NCBI GenBank assembly: GCA_021292165.1
Contig: CM037876.1
Coordinates: forward strand, 40,782,575-40,846,574
Direction: 5' to 3'
Source: Shinisaurus crocodilurus
Taxonomy: Eukaryota; Chordata; Lepidosauria; Squamata; Shinisauridae
Length of the DNA: 64,000 nt
The position numbers and the translations under genes were made by a program. The notes beneath the pieces were generated by a model. That model saw nothing but the letters and a program-made list of their open reading frames with translations. It made no database searches and was not told the origin of the DNA. Every line of letters begins with the position of its first letter. Within the stretch, counting starts at the first letter, position 1. Below, piece by piece: positions 54,580 through 64,000 of this stretch.

Positions 54580-57500
54580 TTCTGAAGTAGTAACATATTT
54601 TTTCCACCACCAGAGGGTCCTGATTCATGACTTACCGTGATGTATATTAACAATATTGCCCTAGAGGTTCTGACTTTCTTATGCTTAGCTAATTAAAAAC
54701 GAAAAACAAAACCCAAAAAACTTGACCTTCATTTCTCTAGCCGTGTTCTCTGCCTGAGGTAGTAAGCAGAAATGTACACTCTAATGTTTGCATTATTAAC
54801 ATCTGTCTTTCAGCTAAGATGCTTTGGGAAAATATTTTGGATTAAATGTTGTTGTTGTTGTTTTTAAATCATTGCAGCCAGTAGGTACTAAAAGTATGCC
54901 TTCCATTATGGTAATATTATATCATCTTGTAATTTCCTATTTTCAACACAATCTTGATATTTACTGATTTATTTATTACATTTATACCCCTGCCTTTTTT
55001 CCTGCAAGGAACCCATTTCAGGTTGCTTGGATCCTAACTTTTGTTTTGTGAATGGAATAGACAGTCCATGTTCATGGAATAGGGCTTCACCTCTTCTGCT
55101 TCCTTCTGTAGCGCCCTGTACTCTCCAAAACCCCACTCCTGGGGCTTGGGAGAGCATCGGAAATGGTGTGGGAGATGTGTAATTAGGTGTAGTTTACATT
55201 GCCAAATTATGATCTATTGAAACAACTGAATCACTTTTTGGCAATGTATATTGCAAGCATGGAGCCCCTGATCTGTATTGAGACCACAGGGGGAGCAACG
55301 TGTTAAACCCCCGTACCCCACCATGCTAAGGTCCCAATCTAGACTGAGTCCTCTACACTTACGTTTAAGTGAAAATGTTGCTCCTCCAGCTTCTTCCAGG
55401 GGCAGAGTTGCCCCTCCCTATCAAGGTCAAAATGGGCACAAGTGGGAAGACATCCCTATGTCCCAATGGGGCAATACAAGGCTTGGGTGCGGAGGCAGAA
55501 GCATGCCTATTTAAGGTGTCCTCGTCGCCTTGCCACCAGCCTCTTTCTCACACGGCTGACTGAGCTTAGTCTCCCGAGCTTAGATAGTGAGTGCATTTAT
55601 TTAACCTGTGTAATAGTTTGGCTCATTGCAGATTCTTGTTAATACCAAAAAATTGTGACTCTTCATCTCACACATTTTTCTGGTGGTTTTCTTCTTGTGG
55701 GTGTGGCGGGGAGAAGAGAGAAAGGTGTCACTGCAAACTACAAAGTAACACCTGGCTTTGCTATGAGATATTCAAATTTATCCCCTGCTTGGTTTAGGAA
55801 TTCTTTGGTTTAGGAAATATGTAGCGTTTCTGGTCAGAAAGGTATGAGATATGCCATACACTGGTTTTTCAGTTTCAGCGTGTGGACCAGGTTGTTTCGT
55901 GGCAGCAGCGAAGAAGCAGGCATTTGACAAGGCTGACAAGGCTTTGCTAGCCAGTGTGTGCCACACAGTGTGCTGTAAATCTCTTTCTCTGCTTCCCCAC
56001 ATCGTGCAGAAGTCCATTTCCTTTGTTCTCTTAAGCTTTGTAATGCAAAACAGTTTTTGCTATTGTCACCCAATTTACATGTTTAAGAAGTCTTTTGATT
56101 ACAATCTCTTTTGTGTATCTTGGAAATCCACCTCCCCCCCCCTCTCTTAAAGCAGGAATGCACCCCTCCCTATTCATACACCTATTTGTTGAGAAAGTAT
56201 GTGATTTTTAAAACTGTGTAGAAAAGGAATTATATGGTTAAAACCTTTTTTGGGTAGTACTGATACGATTCATCTTGTAGACTTAACTGTCCATCCGCAG
56301 AGATACACTTGGGGATATTTGAAGCCTTATGCATATAGATCAAAACTGGCAAGATATATTTATCCAACCATAATAACATTCACTCCACTCCTAGCAATCT
56401 AACATTTCCAGAAATTTTAAAACCACTGGAAAAATGTGTGTGTGTTTGTGAAGGCTTTTGGCAGGGGAGAGAACTTCAGGAATGTTTGCTGGAGAATGAA
56501 ATCTATAGTATTCAGTCCTTATTTTCTTATCAAGCCTATCCTTGTTTTACTACTTTAGGACCATCAGATTATCTATAGCAGTTAGCTGGTACAATTGTCC
56601 TAGGAATGTAGCTTATTTAGTAATCCAGTCAAATACAGTAAAACTGTTCTGTCATCACTATCATTATACCTTTGAATTGTGAATCTAAGAGATTTGCAGC
56701 AGTCTGATTTAGTTGTCATGATGTTATTCGAAAAACTGTACTAAAAAGTGTTTTGCTCATCATTCTGGAAGCAAAAATATTTTATAAAAAGTGTTTCTCC
56801 CCCGCCTCTCCATTCTACACACACCCCAACATTTCTATCTTTTCCATTTCAAGTCTTGGGGAGAAATGGGGAATCTTCTTTCCCCCCATTTTTACTTTCT
56901 CCCCAAAGTCTCCAAATAATCCCCCTCTCCATTTTTTTGCTCAGCAGTAAATACAATCACATCAAGATTATTATGATGATTATTTTACAGTGGTTAATCA
57001 ATACATACATACATGTGAGTTAGGCACATTTCAGCCTCATTGATTGCAATGGAACAGAGTTAAGCATGTGCTTAAGTCTCCCTTTTATCTCAATAGCACT
57101 TACATATGCTGAATTTTATCTGTATGGCACCCTTTATTTTATCTTTTTAGTTTTCATATTTTACATTTTTTTAGATCGCACGTTGTTACCTACCATGACC
57201 ATTCAGACAGGGCAATATACCAGCTGAATTGACCTTATGTATGTCTGTGACATTTCAGTGTGTCATACCTCTGATGACCAATAAGTTAATATACTGCCTG
57301 GTAGGCTTTTGCAATTTGAAAGTCCAGTTTGTATTCACTCCTTTATCTCCCAAAGTCACCATAATAAGAAACTCTCCTGTTAACCTGCCTTTGTATTTTA
57401 ACTTCCTTTTCCTACTTTTTCATCAAATATATGATAATTTGTATAAGATAAAGCAGAAAAGATACCAGAAAGGTAGCTAATCTGAATGCAAATGAGATTT

Positions 57501-58820
57501 TTCTAACTTAGAGGGCTTATCTTTTCATTACTATCTCAGAAAGCCGGGCAATCTGGTCAGAGCCAAGGGCTAAATCAGAAATAACTTGACAACCCACTGA
57601 TAAAATGGCATTTTTAGAATATATTCTCTGCTCTAAACCCAAGTAACGAAGCCTGAATCACAAATTGCACAAGTCAATCAGTGCAGGATTTTGTTTTTAC
57701 ATGAAGCATTACAAGACTTCAAGGATACTGTCTCATCTGAAACAGGAGCTTTCATTAGGAAAGGCAATGGCACATGGTAAGTGTTAGAGGTCAAATTACA
57801 AGAAATTACATCTGGAATAGCCAGGGCTTTCTTTTAAACACTCTAAATTCCAGAATCCACCATCCTTTTTTAATCTAAAGGGCTTGTTCTCTTTAAAGGA
57901 TTATCCAAGGATGATGGATAATGTTATATTTCCTAAATGCAAATTTTCTTGCAAGTGGGGAAATGGGCATACTTACCCCATATTTTAGGGAAACCAGTAC
58001 CGTAATTCTCTGTGTTGTATCCAATGTAATACTAGCAGGAAAAGTACAAGCAGTGGTGGTGTTCTGCTAGCAGTTGTTTAAGAGCTAGCAGAACTAACAC
58101 AAGCAAATGCCTACTGTGATTAAGGTGTAATGAGTTGCAAAAGCATTTGTGCAACAGCTTGTTCAACAGCTTGCACAAGTAGAATGAAAGTATTGGATCT
58201 GACATTTGTGCAAGGATGAATACAAGGTTTCCACACATGGTAGATGCTTTGTGCTAGCAGAATGACACTATTGGATATAAGCTTCAGCTTATCTCCTCCC
58301 CACCCCCATGGTACACACATGTGGCTGATCAACTAAAAGTCATAGAGCCATGGTATATATTATGGGAGACATAACCTGACACAGTAGTGAGATTTCTTAG
58401 AAGTACAAATATACATGTTTTCCTACTCACAAGTATTCTTGTGCATAGTGGAAGTGTAACATGAAGAGCATGCCTCATGCATCTGATTCTGTGTGTGTTA
58501 TGGGGAACTGGGAAGGATGAAAAAACTCATGGAAGGATGAGTTTATTAAAATGTCATTGGAATCATTACCTCATTGTAAACTGCCCAAACAACATCTCAG
58601 GGTATGCCATGTCAAATTGTGTTGGTATAGCTGAATGCTTCATAATTGTCTTGCTTTCCTAAAGCCAAACTATGTCAGTGATGCAGTGGGGTGTTCGCAG
58701 TTGGCAGACAGTTTAGGCATGCAGGATGTATTGGCTCTGGATTACTGGATACTTTACTCTGAGCTGCAAGAGTAGTCCTGCTCTGCAGCCTGCATGGCTT
58801 GCATGGTGACTTTACACATG
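54580..58820. other. Unique AT-rich DNA
   Basis: Only a SINE scrap (54965) and simple repeats are seen. The open frames here are short and unrecognised. No HPGD exon 2-like sequence is present. Confidence 0.5.
54965..55012 (-). mobile_element. SINE 3' fragment (Sauria/Squam1 type)
   Basis: The text atttatttattacatttata and tttttcctgcaaggaaccc is the SINE 3' end in reverse, truncated. Confidence 0.65.
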
Positions 58821-58833
58821 TAATCCTCTAGCA

Positions 58834-58942
58834 CAGGGGTTTGGACTTCAGCTCCCGGAAGCCCTGTCAACATGGACAATGGTCAGGAATCCTGGGAGCT
58901 GAAGTCCAAAACATCTGGAGATTTAGCTTCTGCCAACCCCTG
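58834..58942. mobile_element. Small palindromic hAT MITE with perfect TSD
   Basis: The ends are CAGGGGTTTGG and CCAACCCCTG, with a perfect 8-bp duplication, ctctagca, at 58826-58833 and 58943-58950. The core pairs ggacttcagctccc with gggagctgaagtcc. Confidence 0.9.
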
Positions 58943-59199
58943 CTCTAGCAGGCTGGCTCAAAAGCACCTTTGGACATTTGTACCTGGGCCTACCCAGATT
59001 CTGATGTGCTTGGCTGTGTAGAAGATTCTACCCACCCACCCTCCACTCAAATGGTCATCATGGTCATTCTTTTTTGGGGTGTGTGTGTGAAATCTCAATG
59101 GATTTTACTAGTTCAGCCCTGGTGGATTTTGTTCTGTTTCCACCACTGGTGTTGACTCGATCTGTAGCAAGCCAATGTGCAGATTCCGGTTTTTTAAAA

Positions 59200-59259
59200 T
59201 AGCGGCAATTTGTGCAAATGGGATCTTTCTTCAGGTCTTTAAATTTGCAGAAATGGGGG

Positions 59260-59301
<42 letters not shown>

Positions 59302-59772
59302 AATCTTGTGCAGGTGTTCAAGATTGCAAGTCCACCTGTCCACTATGTATCCCCCCAGAGGCATATTCCTGGCTTCTAAATACTCTTGTCCGTTTCATCC
59401 TACACGCACTGCTTCACTAACCCAGCAGAGCCATATTCTTTACTTGTCAAATAACTTGTCAATTTCATCCTCGCCTTTGACATTCCCACCCACTCCTTTT
59501 GCCAGGGAAGCACCAAATTGGATGATGAAATTGACAAGTTCTTTGACAAATTCTTTGGCTCTTCTGGGCAAATTAAGGTAGTGTATAGAGGATGAAACTG
59601 ACAAAGATATTTAGAAGAGGGGAATATGCCTCCGTGGGGCTATATTGTGGACAGGTGGACTTGTGATCATGCGGACATGTGCAAGTTGGTATATATACTA
59701 TGACCCCATTTGTGCAAATTTAAGGACCCAAAAAAAGAAAAAAGAAGAAGAAAAGACCCAATTTGCACAAAT
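59200..59772. repeat. 570-bp imperfect palindrome (fold-back)
   Basis: Left arm 59200-59485 pairs with right arm 59515-59772: gcaatttgtgcaaatggg, tccacctgtccactat, gaggcatattcc and cttgtcaatttcatcctc each recur inverted on the right. The loop is about 30 bp near 59490-59515. The left arm carries an (AT)n run at 59262-59299 that is only tatatata on the right. Confidence 0.85.
59262..59299. repeat. (AT)n microsatellite
   Basis: About nineteen AT units inside the left arm of the 59200-59772 palindrome. Confidence 0.95.
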
Positions 59773-59779
59773 CATGGGA

Positions 59780-62690
59780 CCAAAAAAAGAAATTCACACA
59801 CACACAAAAAGGATATTTCCAGAATTGGGGGTGGGGGGCGGGAATCCACTACCATCCATTGCCACTTATCAGAATGGAAACACTGCAAATTCCCATCAGG
59901 CTTAGACAGAATGGAATTCCCAGCATTGCACATTCCTATTCTTTAATAAGAGCATTTATTTCATTACTAGATTTTCTTTATATTGTGCAATCTTTTCCCC
60001 CTTTGGTGATAGCCGGGGTGTATGGATAGAATGTAGGGCTGAAGTTAGAGATGTAGGAGATTCAGCTTCTGAGGGTATGTGTTTTTTCCTCTTACTTTCT
60101 TTCACGTCAGGCTTATTTTGCATAAAATCTCCCAGTGTTAAAATTTTCTCTTAAAGCCATCATATCTACAATTTAGTCAGAAACAGACATGTGAACATGT
60201 CACTTACTTGACACTGGTTGATAACTGATGTCTGGAGATCAACAGGGCAAGTTGTACCTTACTGGAACTATTACATTTGGTCCCATGAATGGTGTGGACT
60301 TTGAGACTGCTGAAAGAATAACTTGAAGACATTGCTGCTATTATTATAGTTCATATTTCTTTCCTGTATGCCATGTTTCTCAAGCGTCTTGATCTTTGGG
60401 TCTCCTATTCGGAACATATAGCATCTTCTTATCCCCTTCAATTCAGTATCAACCATGCATTTGACAAAATTTACTTGTTTTCCTCCAAGGATTCTGCTCT
60501 GACTGAAGTTGCAAATTATATCTTCCAAGCAAAGTGTCTAATTAGCATTTCTAGCCTGATAGAGTATTTCCAGATGAAGCAACAATGTACTGACAGACTG
60601 AATATATGTGCAGTGTGTCATAGCTGTTACAGGAAACTCTGTTGAACCAGAATGTAATTGTATCAAATATCTGAACAAAAATGCAACATCAAAAGCAACA
60701 TTTCCTTTTCTATTTTTATGCCATGACTTCCCTACTGTTAGCATTCTGCACGTTAAAGTTGTCTGTGTATGTGATACATATAGCATAAGGGGTGAACACA
60801 GTATATGGCACTTTTTTTATTATTCTTAATATGAATCCAGCTCTTCTGTCAATTATGAGAATAAACAAAAGCCGAGTATTCATAAAATCACCCAGAATTT
60901 TCATTTGACTTGCTGAGAGGAAAGGCGGGGGGATTCTACAACCCTACTTGCAGCTCATCTCCCATCATTGTAACCCCAGCTTGTCAAAACATACTAAGAT
61001 ATTTTTAGGGCAAGAGAGAGTTCGGAGCTTTTCAATTCATTTTCTCTTTCTATGACATGCTCAAACTATTGTGCAGTCTTGCATAATGAAGGCTTCTTTG
61101 TATATTCCTTGGCCTCTATTCTTATCAGTTCTTTCTTTTCTTCCTAAAGGTAGGCAGCAAGAACTGTTTCACCATATGTAAACAGAATACAGATAATCCA
61201 TTTTTATCTCACAGCATCATCCATCTTTTCATTGGTAAACAGCAAGGAAATTTGTAAAGAACACATCACCGCTCTCATAATGTAGAATTATGATTGTATA
61301 TGGCTGCATTATGCAGGGGCATACTCACAAATCAGACAACGCAGTTCCTCAAATGGGGAAAATTGAATTAGAGCAGCTAATCAATAGGTCAGCAAAAGGC
61401 GAGGATTAATATATCAGTTTAGGGGCCAAGTGTCTACAGTAGCTGTCAAGTGTAATAATGGATTGTAAAATCACCCTCGAGGCCTATTTTAATTATAGAT
61501 TTTAGGAGCACTGTTCACACCATTATGACAGGTGTTTTACTATGTCCATTAAAAATTGGTGTGTGTGTCTGTGACTGAACTGATTGCATTAGAATTCTTT
61601 ACTTAACAAAATTAACTCCTTTCAAACTAACTTGTAAGTACTATGTATATAGTGTAGATGAAAGCCTCCATTACACATGATGAAAAGCGAGGGTTTTTTG
61701 TGGTCTTCAGATATTTCAGACATCCACCAAAGGAGGGGGATAAAAGAGGACATTTTCATAGACTTCACCAGAATAGAAATGAACAACTGTAATTTCACCA
61801 ATCCCTTTATCCTCACGGTTGTACAAAATACAGAATTTCTGGTGTGGCAAAGATACAGAGGCCCTTCCCTCATCTGAGTGTCCGTGGGCATATAGATGGA
61901 TCATTACCATTCTGCAGTACTTACAGTGAAATTCTGAGATTTTGCCCTCCTGATTCTTCTTCTGGTACCTTGAAAAAATGGCATTGAAAACACATGGCAG
62001 GCCTCCGACTCTTCTGAATTTATCCATGATCAGGGGTGAAACAGATAAAAACAAATAAAATGGTTTGCCTCTTCCTTTAAGCAAAATACATAAAAATACA
62101 TTGGGTGCTTCCAGACAAGGCTTTTTTGGTGCCATCACCCTGTCTCATTCATGGACGCTTATTGGGGTGCTGGTGGTTCTGTAGGAGACTCCTAGGTATG
62201 TCACATGACTATTGACTAAAAGCAAAACCAGATTATTGAATGGATAAGTGAAGGAATGAGGAAGAGCTATTTGGTATGATTGACCATCTAATATTGGGCT
62301 TCGTGTCTATGCTATATGTAAGATAATTTTAAAAGGCACAGACAGTGATTAGGGACTGGTCTAATTCTTCTCGCAACCATTAATTCATTTTTTTTCTCCT
62401 CAACTTTTTTAAAATAGCATCAGCGATCTTGTCTTACTAGTATTGCTCTTGGGAGGAGCCATTTGACTAGAGACCACTAGTTAGTTACCTATCCTCTGAT
62501 AAATCACCTGCATGCCAGAATCCAAGGAGATAGAACTCAGGACAACAACAATCTTTGCTTTTGCCATACTTGTGTTTCATGATGGTGATATTCATTGACT
62601 CTTCTCTTAGCTGAAAGATGACAGGGAGCACTGGCTATATGTGAGAACCTGGGATGTGCTTAGCACAATATGAGACCACATGGGTAGCTT
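59780..62690. other. Unique AT-rich DNA
   Basis: No assigned features apart from the unassigned open frame at 61716-62138. 62845-63230 and 63490-64000 are also plain. Confidence 0.5.
61716..62138 (-). other. Unassigned 140-codon open frame
   Basis: This minus-strand frame is open over 140 codons in AT-rich unique DNA, longer than its surroundings. Its middle, KISEFHCKYCRMVMIHLYAH, has an HCxxC pattern, but I recognise no family. No splice sites or repeat context decide the matter. A chance open frame is the likeliest explanation. Confidence 0.15.
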
Positions 62691-62702
62691 GTGCATGTAA
62701 AG

Positions 62703-62835
62703 AAGTGGTGGGGAACATCTGGATGGACTGCAATTCCCATCAACTGTTGGCATCATAGCCAGTTTAGGGATGAAGTCCAACAGCTGCAGTTACAGTCCAA
62801 CCAACTTCTGGAGGACCTCATGTTCCCCATACCTT
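62703..62835. mobile_element. Small palindromic hAT MITE
   Basis: The ends are aagtggtggggaacatc and the inverse of aaggtatggggaacatg. The flanks atgtaaag (62695-62702) and gtgtaaag (62836-62843) match at seven of eight bases. Confidence 0.8.
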
Positions 62836-63234
62836 GTGTAAAGCATTCATTGATGTAGAACGGAATGGAAATGTCCTTCCTCCAGTGGAGCTGTGTGTGT
62901 GCATGCATTTCTCATTTGGGAGACATATGTTTGGTACAGTATGCCTAGATCAGGCCTGAACAACTTGTGACCCACCAAGCCAAACAAAGGTGCCAGCCTG
63001 GTATGGTGGCCCATCAGAGTCATAATAAATTTCCTTGCTTTTGCTGCATGCTGGTAACTGCAAAAATAAAGGGTGGTAAGGGTGAACTACCCAGCCCACA
63101 ATTCATGGCTGATGGGCTGTGTTCCATTACAAAACATCAAGCCACAAATGGTATGGCCATGTCCTAGACTTTGGAGTGCCAGCAAACCATACCTACCTCT
63201 ATTATGAGAAAGCGCAGCACTACATAATGTATTA

Positions 63235-63485
63235 CAGTCATGCCTTGGATTGAGAGCATAATTCGTTCCAGAAACGTGCTTGTAATCCAAAACACTCTTA
63301 ATATCAAAACAAAATCCCCCCCAAAAAAATTGTACAGAGATTTTTAATTTAAGCCGTACTACAGTACTTGTATTGCAAGACGTCGCTTGTATATCAAGTA
63401 AAAAATAAATAAATAAATATTTAAAAATTTGCTTGTCTTGCAAAGCGCTCTCAAACCAAGTTACTTGTAATCCAAGGTATTACTG
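63235..63485. mobile_element. Tigger/pogo-like MITE with TA duplication
   Basis: It starts CAGTCATGCCTTGGATT and ends in the inverse of CAGTAATACCTTGGATT (14 of 17 match), flanked by TA on both sides. The subterminal ttgtaatccaaaac and gcgctctcaaaccaagtta are the extended inverted repeats. An AAATA tract is in the middle. No transposase is present. Confidence 0.82.
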
Positions 63486-64000
63486 TATTTTAAGATATAT
63501 TTATATATTGTATAAAAGGAATACTATTTCTGTGCTAAATGTCTACAGGAAAAAAAAACCCTCTTCAAAAGCTATGCTACAAGAAAGAACAATTAAATGC
63601 TTCAGGTGCTATGTGCAGAATAACAGTACAGCTATTAATGTTTACAGGTTTACTTTTCAATTTGTACATTAAAATGCAAGCCTCATATTTATAATGCAGT
63701 GCTTTGGAAACCTATGAGGTAATATTTTGATGTCAATTAAGCTGAAGCAAACAGATTGGTTTTAACACTCGATGACATTCTTTTTATGGACTCTAATTTT
63801 TTCATAGACCACTTAGCTATAAATAATGCATGCAAATAGCAATTAGACCATTTCCTGGTTTTATGTGGGTAAGCTCAAATGCCTGTGTGGCATAAAACCT
63901 TTTTAAGCACCAAAAATATACAATTTTGAATGCAGATCTTGAAAAGACCATTTTCACAACTTTTAAAATAAACCACATTGATTTGGAAAGTGGAAAGAGA

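Noticed and set aside
51762..64000. A native, functional HPGD gene starting in this window
   Set aside because: The exon is enclosed by hAT termini with an 8-bp duplication inside a CR1 copy, its splice donor is altered, and no exon 2-like sequence follows in 11 kb. A distant exon 2 cannot be excluded by this window alone.
1..64000. CRISPR arrays, operons, riboswitches or bacterial features
   Set aside because: The repeat content is that of a vertebrate genome. No regularly spaced direct repeats with unique spacers were seen.

Overview
This window looks like non-coding genomic DNA from a squamate reptile (lizard or snake). The evidence is entirely in its repeats: CR1 and L2-type LINE fragments, a tRNA-derived SINE of the Sauria/Squam1 type, a 5S-rRNA-headed SINE, many hAT-type DNA transposons with 8-bp target-site duplications (TSDs), a Tigger-like element and solo LTRs. 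I found no complete protein-coding gene, no rRNA or tRNA gene and no CRISPR array. The species assignment is an inference.

Layout. 1-5 kb: an L2 LINE remnant (minus strand), a SINE and MITEs. 5.3-6.6 kb: a three-level nest of a MITE, a hAT element and a solo LTR. 7.8-10.1 kb: a hAT MITE, a GC-rich fold-back element and a hAT element with matching termini. 11-23 kb: palindromic MITEs, a 5S-type SINE and L2 remnants. 26.5-27.3 kb: a probable solo LTR. 28-34 kb: MITEs, a 5S-type SINE, CR1-like LINE tails, a hAT nested in another repeat and a tRNA-derived SINE. 37.5-39.7 kb: a 2.1-kb hAT element keeping the C-terminal tail of its transposase plus a CpG-rich segment. 41.8-46.5 kb: CR1 and L2 copies, one CR1 with a snap-back 5' end. 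49.9-50.9 kb: a GC-rich fold-back hAT. 51.4-53.9 kb: a CR1 copy split by a 1.83-kb hAT. 54-64 kb: mostly unique AT-rich DNA with a 570-bp palindrome, small hAT MITEs and a Tigger-like MITE.

The main result is the element at 51762-53589. It has hAT inverted termini, a perfect 8-bp TSD (cacacaga) and sits inside a CR1 copy that resumes immediately after it. Inside lies a recognisable first coding exon of HPGD (15-hydroxyprostaglandin dehydrogenase, an SDR-family enzyme), with a GC-box-containing 5' region before it and intron-like sequence after it. This is best read as a gene-capturing (Pack-type) hAT carrying the promoter, exon 1 and start of intron 1 of a host gene. The copied splice donor is altered (CTAAGT where GTAAGT would be expected), so the copy is probably not spliced as in the parent gene.

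Several other hAT elements here (37549-39657, 49884-50925, and by resemblance the fold-back at 7965-9185) also carry long CpG-rich, non-transposase cargo. This suggests a hAT population that has often acquired or amplified GC-rich sequence.
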